64,000 nt of DNA from Chloroflexota bacterium (GCA_011523785.1 WTFW01000060.1:18616-82615), one strand, 5' to 3'; shown: positions 8,372 to 17,661, counted from the first letter of the stretch. Translations and numbers: made by a program. Notes: generated by a model from the letters alone, not told the origin.

Positions 8372-9400
8372 ATGGCCTTCCACGCGCTGCAGGCGGCGCT
8401 GGCGGCGATGGGGATCGAGCGGTCGCTGGAGTCGCTGGTGACGCGCTCGGGCGAGGCGTTCTGGGTGCCGTGGAGCGAGACGGCCGACGCCGAGACGATG
8501 CGGTACACCCGAATGATGTCCACGCTGTTTCGCGCCACCGACCTGGCTCGCGTACGGGTAGTCATCGGGGCCGAGGACGAGCCGGGCAGCGCCCTCGCCG
8601 AGGTGCGCGACGAGACGGCCGCCGGGCGGCTGGTGCTCGCGCCGGTTTTCTACGACGCCAGGTTTGGCGTGATCCAGTCCGTCGATTCCGAAGGCATAGC
8701 CAGGGCGGTTGGCCCGGATCAATTGGAACCGGGTGAGATTGACCTGAGGGGCGGCTGGAGCGGCGCGTTTCCAGCTCTTCGTGTTCACAAGGGCATTTAT
8801 GGAGTTGTCCGACGCGACCGGCCAATGAAGGAGAATCGGATTCCGGTGCCCGACCTGGCGGGGATCCTCTTCGTGCCGCTTGGGGGTGGGAGCGGCCCGT
8901 ACGACGTCGTGTTCGGCATCGACGCCGTACGCGGGGCCACAGAGGCCGTCCGAGCCGGGGCGCCGTTGCGTGACACGGAGGCGCTGGAGCGCCTGCTGGT
9001 TAGCTTCGAGCAGGCGGAGTTTGGCTTCGGGTGCGCCGAGCGCTGGCTGGCGTCGAAGGAGGCCGACCACTTGTGGGACGCGCCCGACCTGGCGCGACTG
9101 GCGCGGAGCATGCGGGCGGCGTCGGGGGAGCTGGCGGAGCGGCTGTGGGATTCCACGGGTACGGCTTCGGCGCTGGCGCTGGGACGGGCCGTGAAGGGGA
9201 GAAAGTCCGCGGTGTTCGAACTCCCCGTCGGCCTGGATCGGGAGCCGCCTGGTCGCGTGGTGGAGCTGTCGCGGGGCCGGGCCGTGATCGTGGACACGCG
9301 CAGCCGCCGCGCGGCGCTTTCCCGGCTGGCCGACGTGGTGGAGCGTGCGGCGATGGCGTTTGCGAAAGAGGTTGACAGCGTGGGGGCGCTCTCCCGATAG
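8372..9400 (+). CDS. Uncharacterised protein downstream of coaBC
   Basis: A 342-aa soluble protein from the ATG at 8372. I do not recognise the family. The visible order is a helical N-terminus, a beta-rich middle (to about 160, including RVVIGAEDEPG and GWSGAFPALRV), and a helical C-terminal half with many Arg/Glu/Ala residues. The reading frame is open further upstream to about 8297. The 20 extra codons from 8312 (RLKGWPADRTAGS) look coding, but contain no ATG, GTG or TTG. A CTG at 8312 overlaps the coaBC stop by four bases, so the true start may be there. No signal peptide or membrane segment is visible. It may be co-transcribed with coaX and coaBC. Confidence 0.7.
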   Translation: MAFHALQAALAAMGIERSLESLVTRSGEAFWVPWSETADAETMRYTRMMSTLFRATDLARVRVVIGAEDEPGSALAEVRDETAAGRLVLAPVFYDARFGVIQSVDSEGIARAVGPDQLEPGEIDLRGGWSGAFPALRVHKGIYGVVRRDRPMKENRIPVPDLAGILFVPLGGGSGPYDVVFGIDAVRGATEAVRAGAPLRDTEALERLLVSFEQAEFGFGCAERWLASKEADHLWDAPDLARLARSMRAASGELAERLWDSTGTASALALGRAVKGRKSAVFELPVGLDREPPGRVVELSRGRAVIVDTRSRRAALSRLADVVERAAMAFAKEVDSVGALSR

Positions 9401-9444
9401 GCCGCGGCCGGCGGATGTTGGCTCGGACGACTCGAGGGCCTGAC

Positions 9445-10662
9445 CTAGGGGCCGGGTGTGCCGACGGGCGGCGACAGCGGCTCGGGCTCTGGCTGTTCGG
9501 GCCGAGAGCGTACGAGCGGCAGCCCAATCAGGGTGGAGACGACGAACGAAGCGGCCACGGCGATGCCCACGACGCCGAAGCCCTGGACGTCCAACAGCAG
9601 GGTGATCAGCGGGGCCACCGCCAGCGCGGCCAGATCAACGCTGAGGTGCATGATCCCGATACTGCGGCCAACGGTGGTGCGCGGCATGCGCTCAGCGATC
9701 ATCACGGCCGGCAGGGGCGTTACGAGTCCGCTGGGCGCGAAGAGCACCGCCACCAGGATGTACCAGGCCAGTCCGGCGGGGAACACCAGGAGCAAGGCCG
9801 CCGCCATACTGAGACCGCCCGTCGCAATCAGGGCGCGCCGATGGCCTAGGCGATCCATCACCGGTCCGGTCTTGTAGGTCACGAATGTGCGCAACGCGTT
9901 GGCCAAGGTGAGCACGAGGCCGACGCGGGCCGGGTCGAAGTCGAGACCCACGCTGCCATAGAGGGGCAACACGACCTGCTTGAGGGCGAACGTACCGGCC
10001 CCAAGCATGAGAACGGAGAAGCCAATCACGGGTAGCAGGGAGGGGCTGAGCCCGAGCCGAGCGAGCCTGGGAATCGGCGCGGCTCCTGACTCCGGCGCCG
10101 GCTGGGGCGCTCGCACGAACAGCAACGGCAGAAGCGCGGCGATGCCGCCAACCAGAGCGCCCAGGGCAAAGGCGGCCCGCCAGCCAAACGCGCTGGCAGC
10201 CACGCCGGAGAGCATGGGCGCGAGGAGGGCACCCATCTGAACAGCGGCCAAGATCCGACCGGCGGTGTGGCTACGGTCGCTTCCCTCACTTGAACGCACG
10301 GTATGGGCGAGTCCGGTGGTGTAGACGAGGGCCGTGCCCAGCCCGGTTACCAGCACACCCGCCAGCAGCACGCGATAGTCCAGGGCGAGCGCGCTGATTG
10401 CACAGCCGACGGCGGTGCAGAGCGTGCCGGCGGTCAGTGGCGTGTGCGGCGGCAGCCGGTCGGCCAGGAAGCCGGCGGGCACGATGGCCACGGCGCGAGC
10501 CACGGCTTGCATGGACAGCAGCAAGCCCAGCACCGGCAGCGATACGTCGAACTCAGCTTGCAGTTCGCCCAGGATCGGTCCAATCAAGTTGACGTTGAAC
10601 GCCATGACGGTGAGAAGGACAAAAATTGCGCCAAGGCTGGACGATGCAGGCTGGCGAATCAT
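9445..10662 (-). CDS. MFS transporter
   Basis: A 405-aa protein of about 12 hydrophobic helices with the typical loop-2 signature of the major facilitator superfamily (GFLADRLPPHTP, near residue 64) and its weaker repeat in the second half (GPVMDRLGHRRA). Substrate is unknown; members of this shape are usually drug, metabolite or sugar-phosphate exporters. I set the start at ATG 10662, directly before the first helix; the frame is open further upstream but that part is Arg-rich and non-hydrophobic. The C-terminal tail is Pro/Glu-rich. It converges on the unknown gene at 8372-9400 with 44 bp between the stops. Confidence 0.85.
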   Translation of the reverse strand: MIRQPASSSLGAIFVLLTVMAFNVNLIGPILGELQAEFDVSLPVLGLLLSMQAVARAVAIVPAGFLADRLPPHTPLTAGTLCTAVGCAISALALDYRVLLAGVLVTGLGTALVYTTGLAHTVRSSEGSDRSHTAGRILAAVQMGALLAPMLSGVAASAFGWRAAFALGALVGGIAALLPLLFVRAPQPAPESGAAPIPRLARLGLSPSLLPVIGFSVLMLGAGTFALKQVVLPLYGSVGLDFDPARVGLVLTLANALRTFVTYKTGPVMDRLGHRRALIATGGLSMAAALLLVFPAGLAWYILVAVLFAPSGLVTPLPAVMIAERMPRTTVGRSIGIMHLSVDLAALAVAPLITLLLDVQGFGVVGIAVAASFVVSTLIGLPLVRSRPEQPEPEPLSPPVGTPGP

Positions 10663-10826
10663 GGAGCCAGTTGGGAAAGCTAGCCGTCTACGTATTCGGG
10701 TCGGATGGTAGCCTCGCTCATGCCTGTCGCGGGCCGCTGGCTGAACGCCCGACACATTGGGGCAGACCCTGGCCGCGGGTCATTTGCGCCCGCGCCTGGC
10801 GCCCAGCCGGCGGGAGTCCAACTGCC

Positions 10827-11027
10827 GTGAGTCGCCAGAAGCCGGTCATCGAGCAGATTTCACCGAATCCGGAAACACTGCGACGGCAGGAGGGCCCGCG
10901 AGCGCCGCAATCGTCCGCCCCCGGCGGCAGCGGCATGTGGCTGCTGGTGGCCATCGTTATTGGGATTGCCGTCGGCGCCGCCATCGGGGCGGGCGCCGGC
11001 CTGTACGTGTTCGGCTGGGTGGGCTAG
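10827..11027 (+). CDS. Small single-pass membrane protein
   Basis: A 66-aa frame starts at GTG 10827, preceded at a workable distance by the purine-rich CGGGAG at 10811. The first 36 residues are polar (VSRQKPVIEQISPNPETLRR). The remainder is a glycine/alanine-rich transmembrane helix (WLLVAIVIGIAVGAAIGAG) ending in YVFGWVG. The charge pattern fits an N-in or N-out anchor but does not settle topology. Its stop overlaps the stop of the convergent oxidoreductase inside a shared CTAG (11024-11027). The helix and GC-rich third positions argue for a real gene; function is unknown. Confidence 0.55.
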   Translation: MSRQKPVIEQISPNPETLRRQEGPRAPQSSAPGGSGMWLLVAIVIGIAVGAAIGAGAGLYVFGWVG

Positions 11028-11896
11028 AGCGCGGGCATCTCGCTCAGGGGCACGCGGCGGGAGTCCGAGGTCGCCGAACGTTCGGCCGCCGCCACCACGC
11101 GAATCACGTCCACCATTTCTTGGTTGCTAATCGGCGGCTCGCCGGTGTTCAGCATGGCGAGGAACTGCCTGATGACCTCCAGGTACATGCGCGGGAAGCC
11201 GTCGATCGTGTCGGCCAAGTGCATGTCCGCGTGGGTCCAGCCCGTCTCGCCGAGGGCCACGCAGATCATGCCAGTCCAGGCCTCGCGGGCCTGGTTGGCG
11301 ATGCCCACCCGGCCGTCGGGCCAGCGGATGGTGACCACGTCGGCCAACTCGCCGCGGATCGACGTGACGTCCTCGGCGCCGACGCCGAATATCGCGTGCA
11401 TCACGTCCACGGCGTGGACGCCGTAGAGCTGCCAGATCTGGGGCAGGGTGAACATGATCGAGCGCGTGCGGCCCAGGTTGGGCAGGCGCTCGATCAGCCG
11501 GCGCACGGCGCGGTCGTAGCGCACGGCTGAGGCGGACAGCAGCGGCACGCCGGCGGCGGAAGCCGCGCGGACGAGTGTGATGGCCTCCTGCGGGTCGTCG
11601 CATAGCGGTTTGTCCACGAACAGGGGCAGGCCGCGATCGACCGCCTGCATGGCGGGCGCGAAGTGGTCGGGGCCCCAGCGGTTGAGGACCAGCACGGCGT
11701 CCACGTCTTGCATGGCCTGCTCGGGTGCGTCGACGACCTGGTCGATGCCGCTTTCCAGGGCCTTGGCGCGGGCCTGCTCCGGGTCGGCGCCCCAGAGCCG
11801 GGTGACGCGCAGGCCGGGGCCAGCCAGCCCACGGTTGATGATGCCGGCGAAGTTCTCGGTATGCGTGCTATCGGCGCCGATAATCGCGAGGTTCAT
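11024..11896 (-). CDS. Gfo/Idh/MocA-family oxidoreductase
   Basis: A 290-aa NAD(P)-dependent dehydrogenase of the glucose-fructose oxidoreductase/inositol dehydrogenase fold. The Rossmann N-terminus (AIIGADST, with the third glycine of the motif altered) leads to the family's DKP in FVDKPLCDD near residue 94. The C-terminal domain carries the Y-G-V-H-A-V-D segment near 155-165, where the family's catalytic His usually lies. Such enzymes oxidise sugars, inositols or related polyols, and substrate cannot be read from sequence. It is shorter than the usual 330-390 aa. It is divergent from recJ, with 74 bp between the starts. A second, better preserved family member lies at 56181-57158. Confidence 0.8.
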   Translation of the reverse strand: MNLAIIGADSTHTENFAGIINRGLAGPGLRVTRLWGADPEQARAKALESGIDQVVDAPEQAMQDVDAVLVLNRWGPDHFAPAMQAVDRGLPLFVDKPLCDDPQEAITLVRAASAAGVPLLSASAVRYDRAVRRLIERLPNLGRTRSIMFTLPQIWQLYGVHAVDVMHAIFGVGAEDVTSIRGELADVVTIRWPDGRVGIANQAREAWTGMICVALGETGWTHADMHLADTIDGFPRMYLEVIRQFLAMLNTGEPPISNQEMVDVIRVVAAAERSATSDSRRVPLSEMPAL

Positions 11897-11970
11897 GTAG
11901 CCGCTCCCAGCGCTGGCCAGTCCGCAGCAGGGTATCGCGCCGCACGCCGGCGACTGGTTACGCTGGCGGC

Positions 11971-13680
11971 GTGGCTGACACGCGCGACGATCCCAGGTGC
12001 AGTCTCACGGGGGCGGTGTGGGACATCGCGCCGCGCGCGCCCGCCGCGCTGTTCGCCGCGGTGGACGAGCTTCCGCCGCTGGCGGTCCAGGTGCTGCACA
12101 ACCGCGGGCACGACACGGCCGAAAAGCTGCACGAGTTCATGCTTGGCCCGCTGCCGCCGCACGACCCGTACCTGCTGGACGAGATGGACGCGGCGGTGGC
12201 GCGCATCGGGCAGGCGATGCAGAAGCGCGAGCGGGTGTGTATCTATGGCGACTACGACGTGGACGGCGTCAGCGCCACGGCGATGTTGCTGGAGACCTGT
12301 GCGACGTTGGGGCTGGACGCCTTTCCGTACATTCCGGAGCGGCTGACCGAGGGCTACGGGCTCAACGCCGGCGCGATCGACGCCGTGGCCAGTGAACGCG
12401 CGACGCTCATCATTACGGCCGACTGCGGGGCCACGGCGCACGGGGAAATCGACCGAGCGGCCGCGGCCGGCCTGGACGTGATCGTGACCGACCACCATCC
12501 GACGGAAGCCCGCCCGGCAAAGGCGGCCGCGCTGCTCAACCCCAATGCGCCGGGATCCGGGTACCCGTTCGGCGGTCTGTCCGGGGTGGGCGTGGCCTAC
12601 AAGCTGGTGCAGGCACTGGCCGACGAGTTTCCGGAGCAGTTGCCGGATCCTGAGCGCTTCCTGGACCTGGTGGCGCTGGGCACGGTGGCCGATGTTGCGC
12701 CACTGACGGACGAGAACCGGGCGTATGTGACGGAAGGGCTGGAGTGGATGCGGGCGTCGCCGCGACCGGGCTTGCGGGCGCTGGCCGAGGCGGCGCGGCG
12801 TACGCCGGAGGCGATCCGGTCGGACGACATTGCCTTTGCGCTGGCGCCGCGTCTCAACGCCGCCGGGCGGATTGCCAGCGCGCAATTGGCGCTGGAATTG
12901 CTGCAGGCCAGGCATCCGGTGCGGGCCGCGGAACTGGCGGATGAACTGAACGAACTGAACGCCGAGCGGCGCCGGTTGACCCAGGACGTGGTGGACGCCG
13001 CGCGGGCGATGGTCAACGGCAGCCCGGTGGTCCTGGCCGCCGATGCGGGATTCGCGCCTGGCGTGGTTGGGCTGGCCGCCTCGCGCCTGAGCGAGGAGTT
13101 TGGCGCGCCCGCGTTCATCGGGGCGGAGATCGACGGGCTGGTGCATGGCTCGGCGCGCGCGCCCGACGGATTTAACCTCCGCGATCTGCTGAAGCGGCAG
13201 GCCGATTGGCTGGAAGGCTGGGGTGGGCACGCGGGCGCGGCGGGCTTTTCCGTGCTGCCGCACAACCTCGAAGCGCTGCGTGACGGCCTGGCGCAGGCGC
13301 TCGCCAACCTTGAGCTGCCTGAATTCACCGGGCCGCGCCTGCGCGCGGACGGCCGTGTTTTTCCGCGCACGATCTCGTGGGAGACCTACCAGGCGCTGGA
13401 TTCGCTGGGGCCCTGGGGACAGGAACATGAAGAGCCGCGCCTGGTCGTAGAGAATGTACGAATCCAAAACACCCGGCTGGTGGGCAAGGATCACGTGGCG
13501 CTGCGATTCGAGGAGCTGGCGCGCAATGTCGAGGCCATTTGGTTCCGACACGGCGAACAGCAGGTCGCGTTGGGGCGCGGACGGTCCGTGGATGTGGCGT
13601 TCAGGTTGAGCCTGCGCAGCTTCCGAGGCGAGACCCGGTTGCAGATGCTCGTGGACGACATCCGGCTGCGGCCGGGTTAG
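11971..13680 (+). CDS. recJ: Single-stranded-DNA-specific exonuclease RecJ
   Basis: A 5'-3' single-strand exonuclease used in recombination and mismatch/excision repair. All DHH-phosphoesterase motifs are visible in order: YGDYDVDG (92-99), TADCG (149-153), TDHH (173-176), GTVADVAPL (237-245) and LNAAGR (295-300). The DHHA1 motif GGHAGAAG (418-425) and a C-terminal OB-like region follow. Length (569 aa) is normal. The start is the GTG at 11971 after a 74-bp divergent gap. It is the first gene of a co-directional run with rel 20 bp downstream. Confidence is high. Confidence 0.95.
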   Translation: MADTRDDPRCSLTGAVWDIAPRAPAALFAAVDELPPLAVQVLHNRGHDTAEKLHEFMLGPLPPHDPYLLDEMDAAVARIGQAMQKRERVCIYGDYDVDGVSATAMLLETCATLGLDAFPYIPERLTEGYGLNAGAIDAVASERATLIITADCGATAHGEIDRAAAAGLDVIVTDHHPTEARPAKAAALLNPNAPGSGYPFGGLSGVGVAYKLVQALADEFPEQLPDPERFLDLVALGTVADVAPLTDENRAYVTEGLEWMRASPRPGLRALAEAARRTPEAIRSDDIAFALAPRLNAAGRIASAQLALELLQARHPVRAAELADELNELNAERRRLTQDVVDAARAMVNGSPVVLAADAGFAPGVVGLAASRLSEEFGAPAFIGAEIDGLVHGSARAPDGFNLRDLLKRQADWLEGWGGHAGAAGFSVLPHNLEALRDGLAQALANLELPEFTGPRLRADGRVFPRTISWETYQALDSLGPWGQEHEEPRLVVENVRIQNTRLVGKDHVALRFEELARNVEAIWFRHGEQQVALGRGRSVDVAFRLSLRSFRGETRLQMLVDDIRLRPG

Positions 13681-13700
13681 CGGCGGAACGAGGAGATACG

Positions 13701-16139
13701 GTGCCCTCATCGGTGACGGCCACGTTGGCGCCCATGGTTGGCGCGGGCCGGACGGAGACCACGCTCGACGACGTGCTGGACGAGGTGCGTTCCTACACGA
13801 CAGCCGACGATGTCCGGGCTGCCGAGCGCCTGATCCGCCGCGCGGCCGAATTGGCCGAGCGGGCCCATGAGGGCCAGCGGCGTCTCACCGGGGAGCCCTT
13901 CGTCCAGCACCCCATCAGCGTGGCCCTGATGCTGGCAAACCTGCACCTGGATCCCGACACCGTGGCCGCCGCCCTGCTGCACGATTGTGTGGAAGACACC
14001 AACGTGGATATCGGGACGATTCGTTCCAGGTTCGGCGCCGGCGTAGCCGAATTGGTCGATGGCGTGACCAAGCTGGACGACATCACGGTGGTGAGCCTGG
14101 ACGATCGCCAAGCCCAGAATCTGCGCAAGGTCTTTTTGGCCATGGCGCGGGACATTCGCGTGGTGCTAATCAAGCTGGCCGACCGTCTGCACAACCTGCA
14201 AACGGCGCACGTTTACCGACCCGAGAAGCGCGAGCGGTACGCCAGCGACACGCTGGAGATCTTTGCGCCGTTGGCGGGTCGCCTGGGCATCGAGGAGTGG
14301 CGCTGGCGACTGGAAGACCACGCATTCAAGCTGCTGCAGCCCGAGCGCTACCGCGAGATCGCCAGCTGGCTGCTGGCGGAGCGGGCGGCCCGGGAGGATG
14401 TCGTGCAAGCAGTGACGGACGGGCTGCGCGAGGCGCTGGACGCCGGTGGCACGGATGCCCTGATCCAGAGCCGGATCAAGCATGTCTACAGCATTGAGCA
14501 GAAGACGCAGCGCAAGAATGTTCCGCTGGAGGAGGTTTACGACATCCTGGCGGTGCGGGTGATTGTGGACGACGTGCACGACTGCTATAGCGCGCTGGGC
14601 GTGGTGCATGGCGCCTGGCGGCACATTCCGGCCGAGTTCGACGACTACATCTCGGCGCCCAAGGAGAACGGCTATCGCTCCCTGCATACGGCCGTGCTCG
14701 GTCCGGACGCGCGACCGATCGAGATTCAGATCCGAACCCACGAGATGCACGCGGCGGCCGAATACGGCGTGGCGGCGCACTGGCGCTACAAGGCGGTCGA
14801 TCACGATGGCGAGGAGGACTTCTCGGAGAAGCTGGCCTGGGTGCGCCAGATCCTGACGTGGCAGGCCGACGAGGAGACTGCCGGTTCGTTCGTGGACGCG
14901 GTGAAGACCGACTTCTTCAGCGACACAGTCTTCGTGTTCACGCCGCGCGGGGAGATCAAGGACTTCCCGGCCGGCAGCACGCCGCTGGATTTCGCCTACC
15001 GGATCCACACCGACATCGGCCACACGTGCATCGGCGCCAAGGTAAATGGTCGCCTGGTGCCGCTGGAGTACCAGCTGCAGAACGGTGACGTGCTGGAAAT
15101 CCTGACCAGCAGCAACAGCCAGGGGCCCAGCCGCAACTGGGTGTCGCTGGTGCATACGGCGCACGCACGGGACAAGATTCGGCAGTGGTTCAAGCGGCGT
15201 CAGCGTGCCGAGAACATCGAGTCGGGCAAGGAGCTACTGGAGCGAGAACTGCGGCGCCTGGGCCAGGGACGCATCTCGCAACTGCCGGGTGATGGGTTAG
15301 AGCCAGTGGCCGCGGACCTGGGTTATCGCGACGTGGACAGCCTGCTGGCAGGTGTGGGCTATGGCGCCACGACAGTCCCGCAGGTCATCAACCGGCTGAA
15401 GCTGACCGAGGAAGTCGAAGAGCCGGACGTCGAGCCGTTGCCGTCGGACGAATCGGCGGTACGCGAGGTGCAGCCCCTGGTTCGCGTTCTGGGCGTTGGC
15501 AATCTGCTCACCCGCGTGGCCTCGTGCTGCAATCCGCTTCCGGGCGACGAGATCGTTGGGTTCATTACGCGCGGCCACGGGATCAGCGTGCACCGCATGA
15601 ACTGCGCCAACGTCAAGAACGTGCGCGAGCCCGAGCGCCTGGTGGAGGTGGAGTGGGGCGGCCAGTTGGTCGGCGCGGACCTGGATCTGCCGATCCGGCT
15701 GGGCGCGTGCTGCAAGCCCAGGCCTGGGATGAAGATCAACGGCATCGCCGCGGACCAAAGCATTGAAGTGCACCGAACTCGCTGCCGAGCGGGGACGCGG
15801 CTGCCAGGCGCCCGGGTCCGGGTGTGGTGGATCGATGAGACCAGTCAGCTTCTGCCGGTACAGATCCTGGTCCAGGCCGATGACCGCGAGGGCCTGGCCC
15901 ACGATGTGACCGGGGTGATCCGCGATGAAGGGTTGAATATCACGTCGGCCAACGTGCACACCAACCGGCAGCGCCAGGCCACCATGCGCATCACGGTGGG
16001 CATGGGCAGCGTGGCCCAGATGGCGCGGTTGATGCGGCGCCTGGAGACGATTCCCAGCGTCTACTCGGTCGCCCGCGACACGGCCGGTGTGCGACGCAAT
16101 CGATCGCGCGAGGCGGCGGCGAGCCGGAACGGCCAATGA
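13701..16139 (+). CDS. rel: Bifunctional-type (p)ppGpp synthetase/hydrolase with two CC modules
   Basis: A long RSH protein controlling the stringent response. Domains of the 812 aa in order: HD hydrolase (about 40-195) with H94-D95 and E98-D99 in LHDCVEDT; synthetase (about 250-375) with KENGYRSLHT at 321-330; TGS (408-470); a helical linker; a CC/zinc-finger-like module (605-636, ASCCNPLPGDE); a second, diverged CC-like module (662-695, GACCKPRPGM); and ACT (718-795). The synthetase motif reads EFDD (312-315), typical of synthetase-only RelA rather than the RFKD of bifunctional enzymes, although the hydrolase site is intact. GTG at 13701 is chosen because AGGAG at 13691-13695 is ideally placed. 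It overlaps plsY by four bases. Confidence 0.94.
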   Translation: MPSSVTATLAPMVGAGRTETTLDDVLDEVRSYTTADDVRAAERLIRRAAELAERAHEGQRRLTGEPFVQHPISVALMLANLHLDPDTVAAALLHDCVEDTNVDIGTIRSRFGAGVAELVDGVTKLDDITVVSLDDRQAQNLRKVFLAMARDIRVVLIKLADRLHNLQTAHVYRPEKRERYASDTLEIFAPLAGRLGIEEWRWRLEDHAFKLLQPERYREIASWLLAERAAREDVVQAVTDGLREALDAGGTDALIQSRIKHVYSIEQKTQRKNVPLEEVYDILAVRVIVDDVHDCYSALGVVHGAWRHIPAEFDDYISAPKENGYRSLHTAVLGPDARPIEIQIRTHEMHAAAEYGVAAHWRYKAVDHDGEEDFSEKLAWVRQILTWQADEETAGSFVDAVKTDFFSDTVFVFTPRGEIKDFPAGSTPLDFAYRIHTDIGHTCIGAKVNGRLVPLEYQLQNGDVLEILTSSNSQGPSRNWVSLVHTAHARDKIRQWFKRRQRAENIESGKELLERELRRLGQGRISQLPGDGLEPVAADLGYRDVDSLLAGVGYGATTVPQVINRLKLTEEVEEPDVEPLPSDESAVREVQPLVRVLGVGNLLTRVASCCNPLPGDEIVGFITRGHGISVHRMNCANVKNVREPERLVEVEWGGQLVGADLDLPIRLGACCKPRPGMKINGIAADQSIEVHRTRCRAGTRLPGARVRVWWIDETSQLLPVQILVQADDREGLAHDVTGVIRDEGLNITSANVHTNRQRQATMRITVGMGSVAQMARLMRRLETIPSVYSVARDTAGVRRNRSREAAASRNGQ

Positions 16140-16753
16140 CGACCCTGCTTGTCCTGCTGCTTGCGTACTCCATCGGGTCGGTGCCGTTTGCGTACCTGGC
16201 GGGCCGGCTGGCCGGTCGCGACTTGCTGGCGGAGGGTTCGGGCGGCGTGAGCGGGACCGCGGCCATCGAGCGGCTCGGCAAGGTGCCCGGGGCGATCGCC
16301 GGACTGGCCGATGCGCTGAAGCCGGCGCTAGCCATCTTCATCGCACAGCGGCTGGCTACCTACGAAGTGTCGGCGGTGGCGGGTGTAATGGCCGTGGCCG
16401 GGCACGTGTGGCCGTTCACGCTGCGTTTTCGCGGCGGGCGGGGCATCGGACCGGCCGGCGGCGCGCTGGCCGCGCTGGGGTCGTGGCACATGGCGCTGGC
16501 GTTCGCCGGAATGGTGCTGGGCAAGGCGATCATCAAGGACTCGGCGCCTGGCGCGCTGATTGGCTTTTTCGCCACGGCCATCGTCCTGAGCCTGACGGGC
16601 GCGGCTCTTACGCTGAGCCTGGCGGGCTGGACCCTGCTTGGTCTCCTTATCACCGCCCGCCTGGTCGGCTACCGCAAGGCGGACTCGCCGGACGACGTGT
16701 CTACGGCCACGCTGCTCTGGCGGAGGTTCCTGCTTGACCGCGACCGGCCGTGA
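16136..16753 (+). CDS. PlsY-like glycerol-3-phosphate acyltransferase (diverged)
   Basis: A 205-aa polytopic membrane protein with the PlsY plan: motif 1 GSVPFAYLAGR (14-24), then a glycine segment GSGGVSGTA (34-42) where true PlsY has GSGNIGATN, and motif 2 GHVWPF followed by GGRGIG (89-104; usually GGKGVAT). PlsY transfers acyl from acyl-phosphate to glycerol-3-phosphate, starting phospholipid synthesis. The acyl-acceptor loop is degenerate and the C-terminal motif is not evident, so activity may be weak or altered, or another PlsY may exist elsewhere. ATGA overlap with rel and overlap with the degV-like gene imply co-translation; the latter family binds fatty acids for acyl-phosphate production, which makes functional pairing reasonable. 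Confidence 0.75.
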   Translation: MTTLLVLLLAYSIGSVPFAYLAGRLAGRDLLAEGSGGVSGTAAIERLGKVPGAIAGLADALKPALAIFIAQRLATYEVSAVAGVMAVAGHVWPFTLRFRGGRGIGPAGGALAALGSWHMALAFAGMVLGKAIIKDSAPGALIGFFATAIVLSLTGAALTLSLAGWTLLGLLITARLVGYRKADSPDDVSTATLLWRRFLLDRDRP

Positions 16754-17612
16754 CCGGGCCCGGCGCGTCCGGCTGATCACCGACTCCAGCGCCTGCCTTC
16801 CACCGCAGGAAATTGAAGCGCACGGCATTGCCATCGTGCCCGCGGTGTTGATCTGGAACGGCGAGGAGCTACGGGACGGAGTTGACATAACGAATGAGGC
16901 GTTCTGGAAGCGCCTGGCCACGGACCCCAACCTGCCAACGACCAGCGCGACCTCGCCAACGGCCTATGCCGCCGAGTTCGCGAAGGCGCGCGACGCCGGG
17001 ATGGATGTGTTGTGCGCCACGATTCCCCGTCGAATATCCGCCATGACCGAGGTGGCGGAGATGGCGGCGCGTGACTTCGCCGGCCCGCCCTACGTGCGGG
17101 TTATGCAGACCGGCGCGGCCACCATGGCGCACGGGTTTCCGGTGTTGCTGGGCGCGCGCGCAGCCAGCGCCGGGGCGGATCTGGACACGGTAGAGCGGAC
17201 GGTGCGCGAGGCCGCGGACGATAGCGGCGTGGTGGCCGTGCTGGGATCGCTGGAATACCTGGCGCGCGGGGGGCGGGTGCCCTGGGTGGTGGCGCGGGTG
17301 GCCGATGCCTTGCCGTCTACCCCTATCTTTGGCATGCGGCATGGCCGCATTCGATTCCGTGCGTCCTTCGGCTCGCGATCACGCGCGCTGCGTGCGCTCA
17401 CGAAGCACGTCAAGCGGGCAGCGCGCGACGCGAGCTACCTGGGTGTTGCCGTGCACCACGCGGCGGCGGTAGAGGAGGCGCACCAGCTGGCTGAGCAGAT
17501 TCGGCGGGACATGGCGCCGGACGATCTGTACGTGACCAGCTTCACGCCAGTCATGGGCGCGCACGTCGGTCCCGATCTCGTTGGCCTGGCCTATTGCGCA
17601 CGATCGAACTAA
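16734..17612 (+). CDS. DegV-family fatty-acid-binding protein (FakB-like)
   Basis: The product has the DegV fold: an N-terminal RLITDSSACLP, the fatty-acid loop T-S-A-T-S-P (70-75), and a C-terminal domain ending with GAHVGPDLVGLAYCA. Members (FakB) hold a fatty acid while FakA phosphorylates its carboxylate, delivering acyl-phosphate to PlsX/PlsY. No FakA is in the window. I start at TTG 16734 because the sequence CGGAGG at 16721 lies the right distance upstream and no ATG or GTG precedes RLITDSS. This start overlaps the end of the plsY-like gene by 20 bases. Length from this start is 292 aa, normal. Confidence 0.85.
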   Translation: MTATGRDRARRVRLITDSSACLPPQEIEAHGIAIVPAVLIWNGEELRDGVDITNEAFWKRLATDPNLPTTSATSPTAYAAEFAKARDAGMDVLCATIPRRISAMTEVAEMAARDFAGPPYVRVMQTGAATMAHGFPVLLGARAASAGADLDTVERTVREAADDSGVVAVLGSLEYLARGGRVPWVVARVADALPSTPIFGMRHGRIRFRASFGSRSRALRALTKHVKRAARDASYLGVAVHHAAAVEEAHQLAEQIRRDMAPDDLYVTSFTPVMGAHVGPDLVGLAYCARSN

Positions 17613-17661
17613 CGCGCTGCCTACACTGGATGCAACATTGACCGGGACGGAGCCGTCGCTC

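Noticed and set aside
11893..13710. 605-codon minus-strand frame opposite recJ
   Set aside because: Arg/His/Gln-rich antisense translation of recJ, which has all catalytic motifs.
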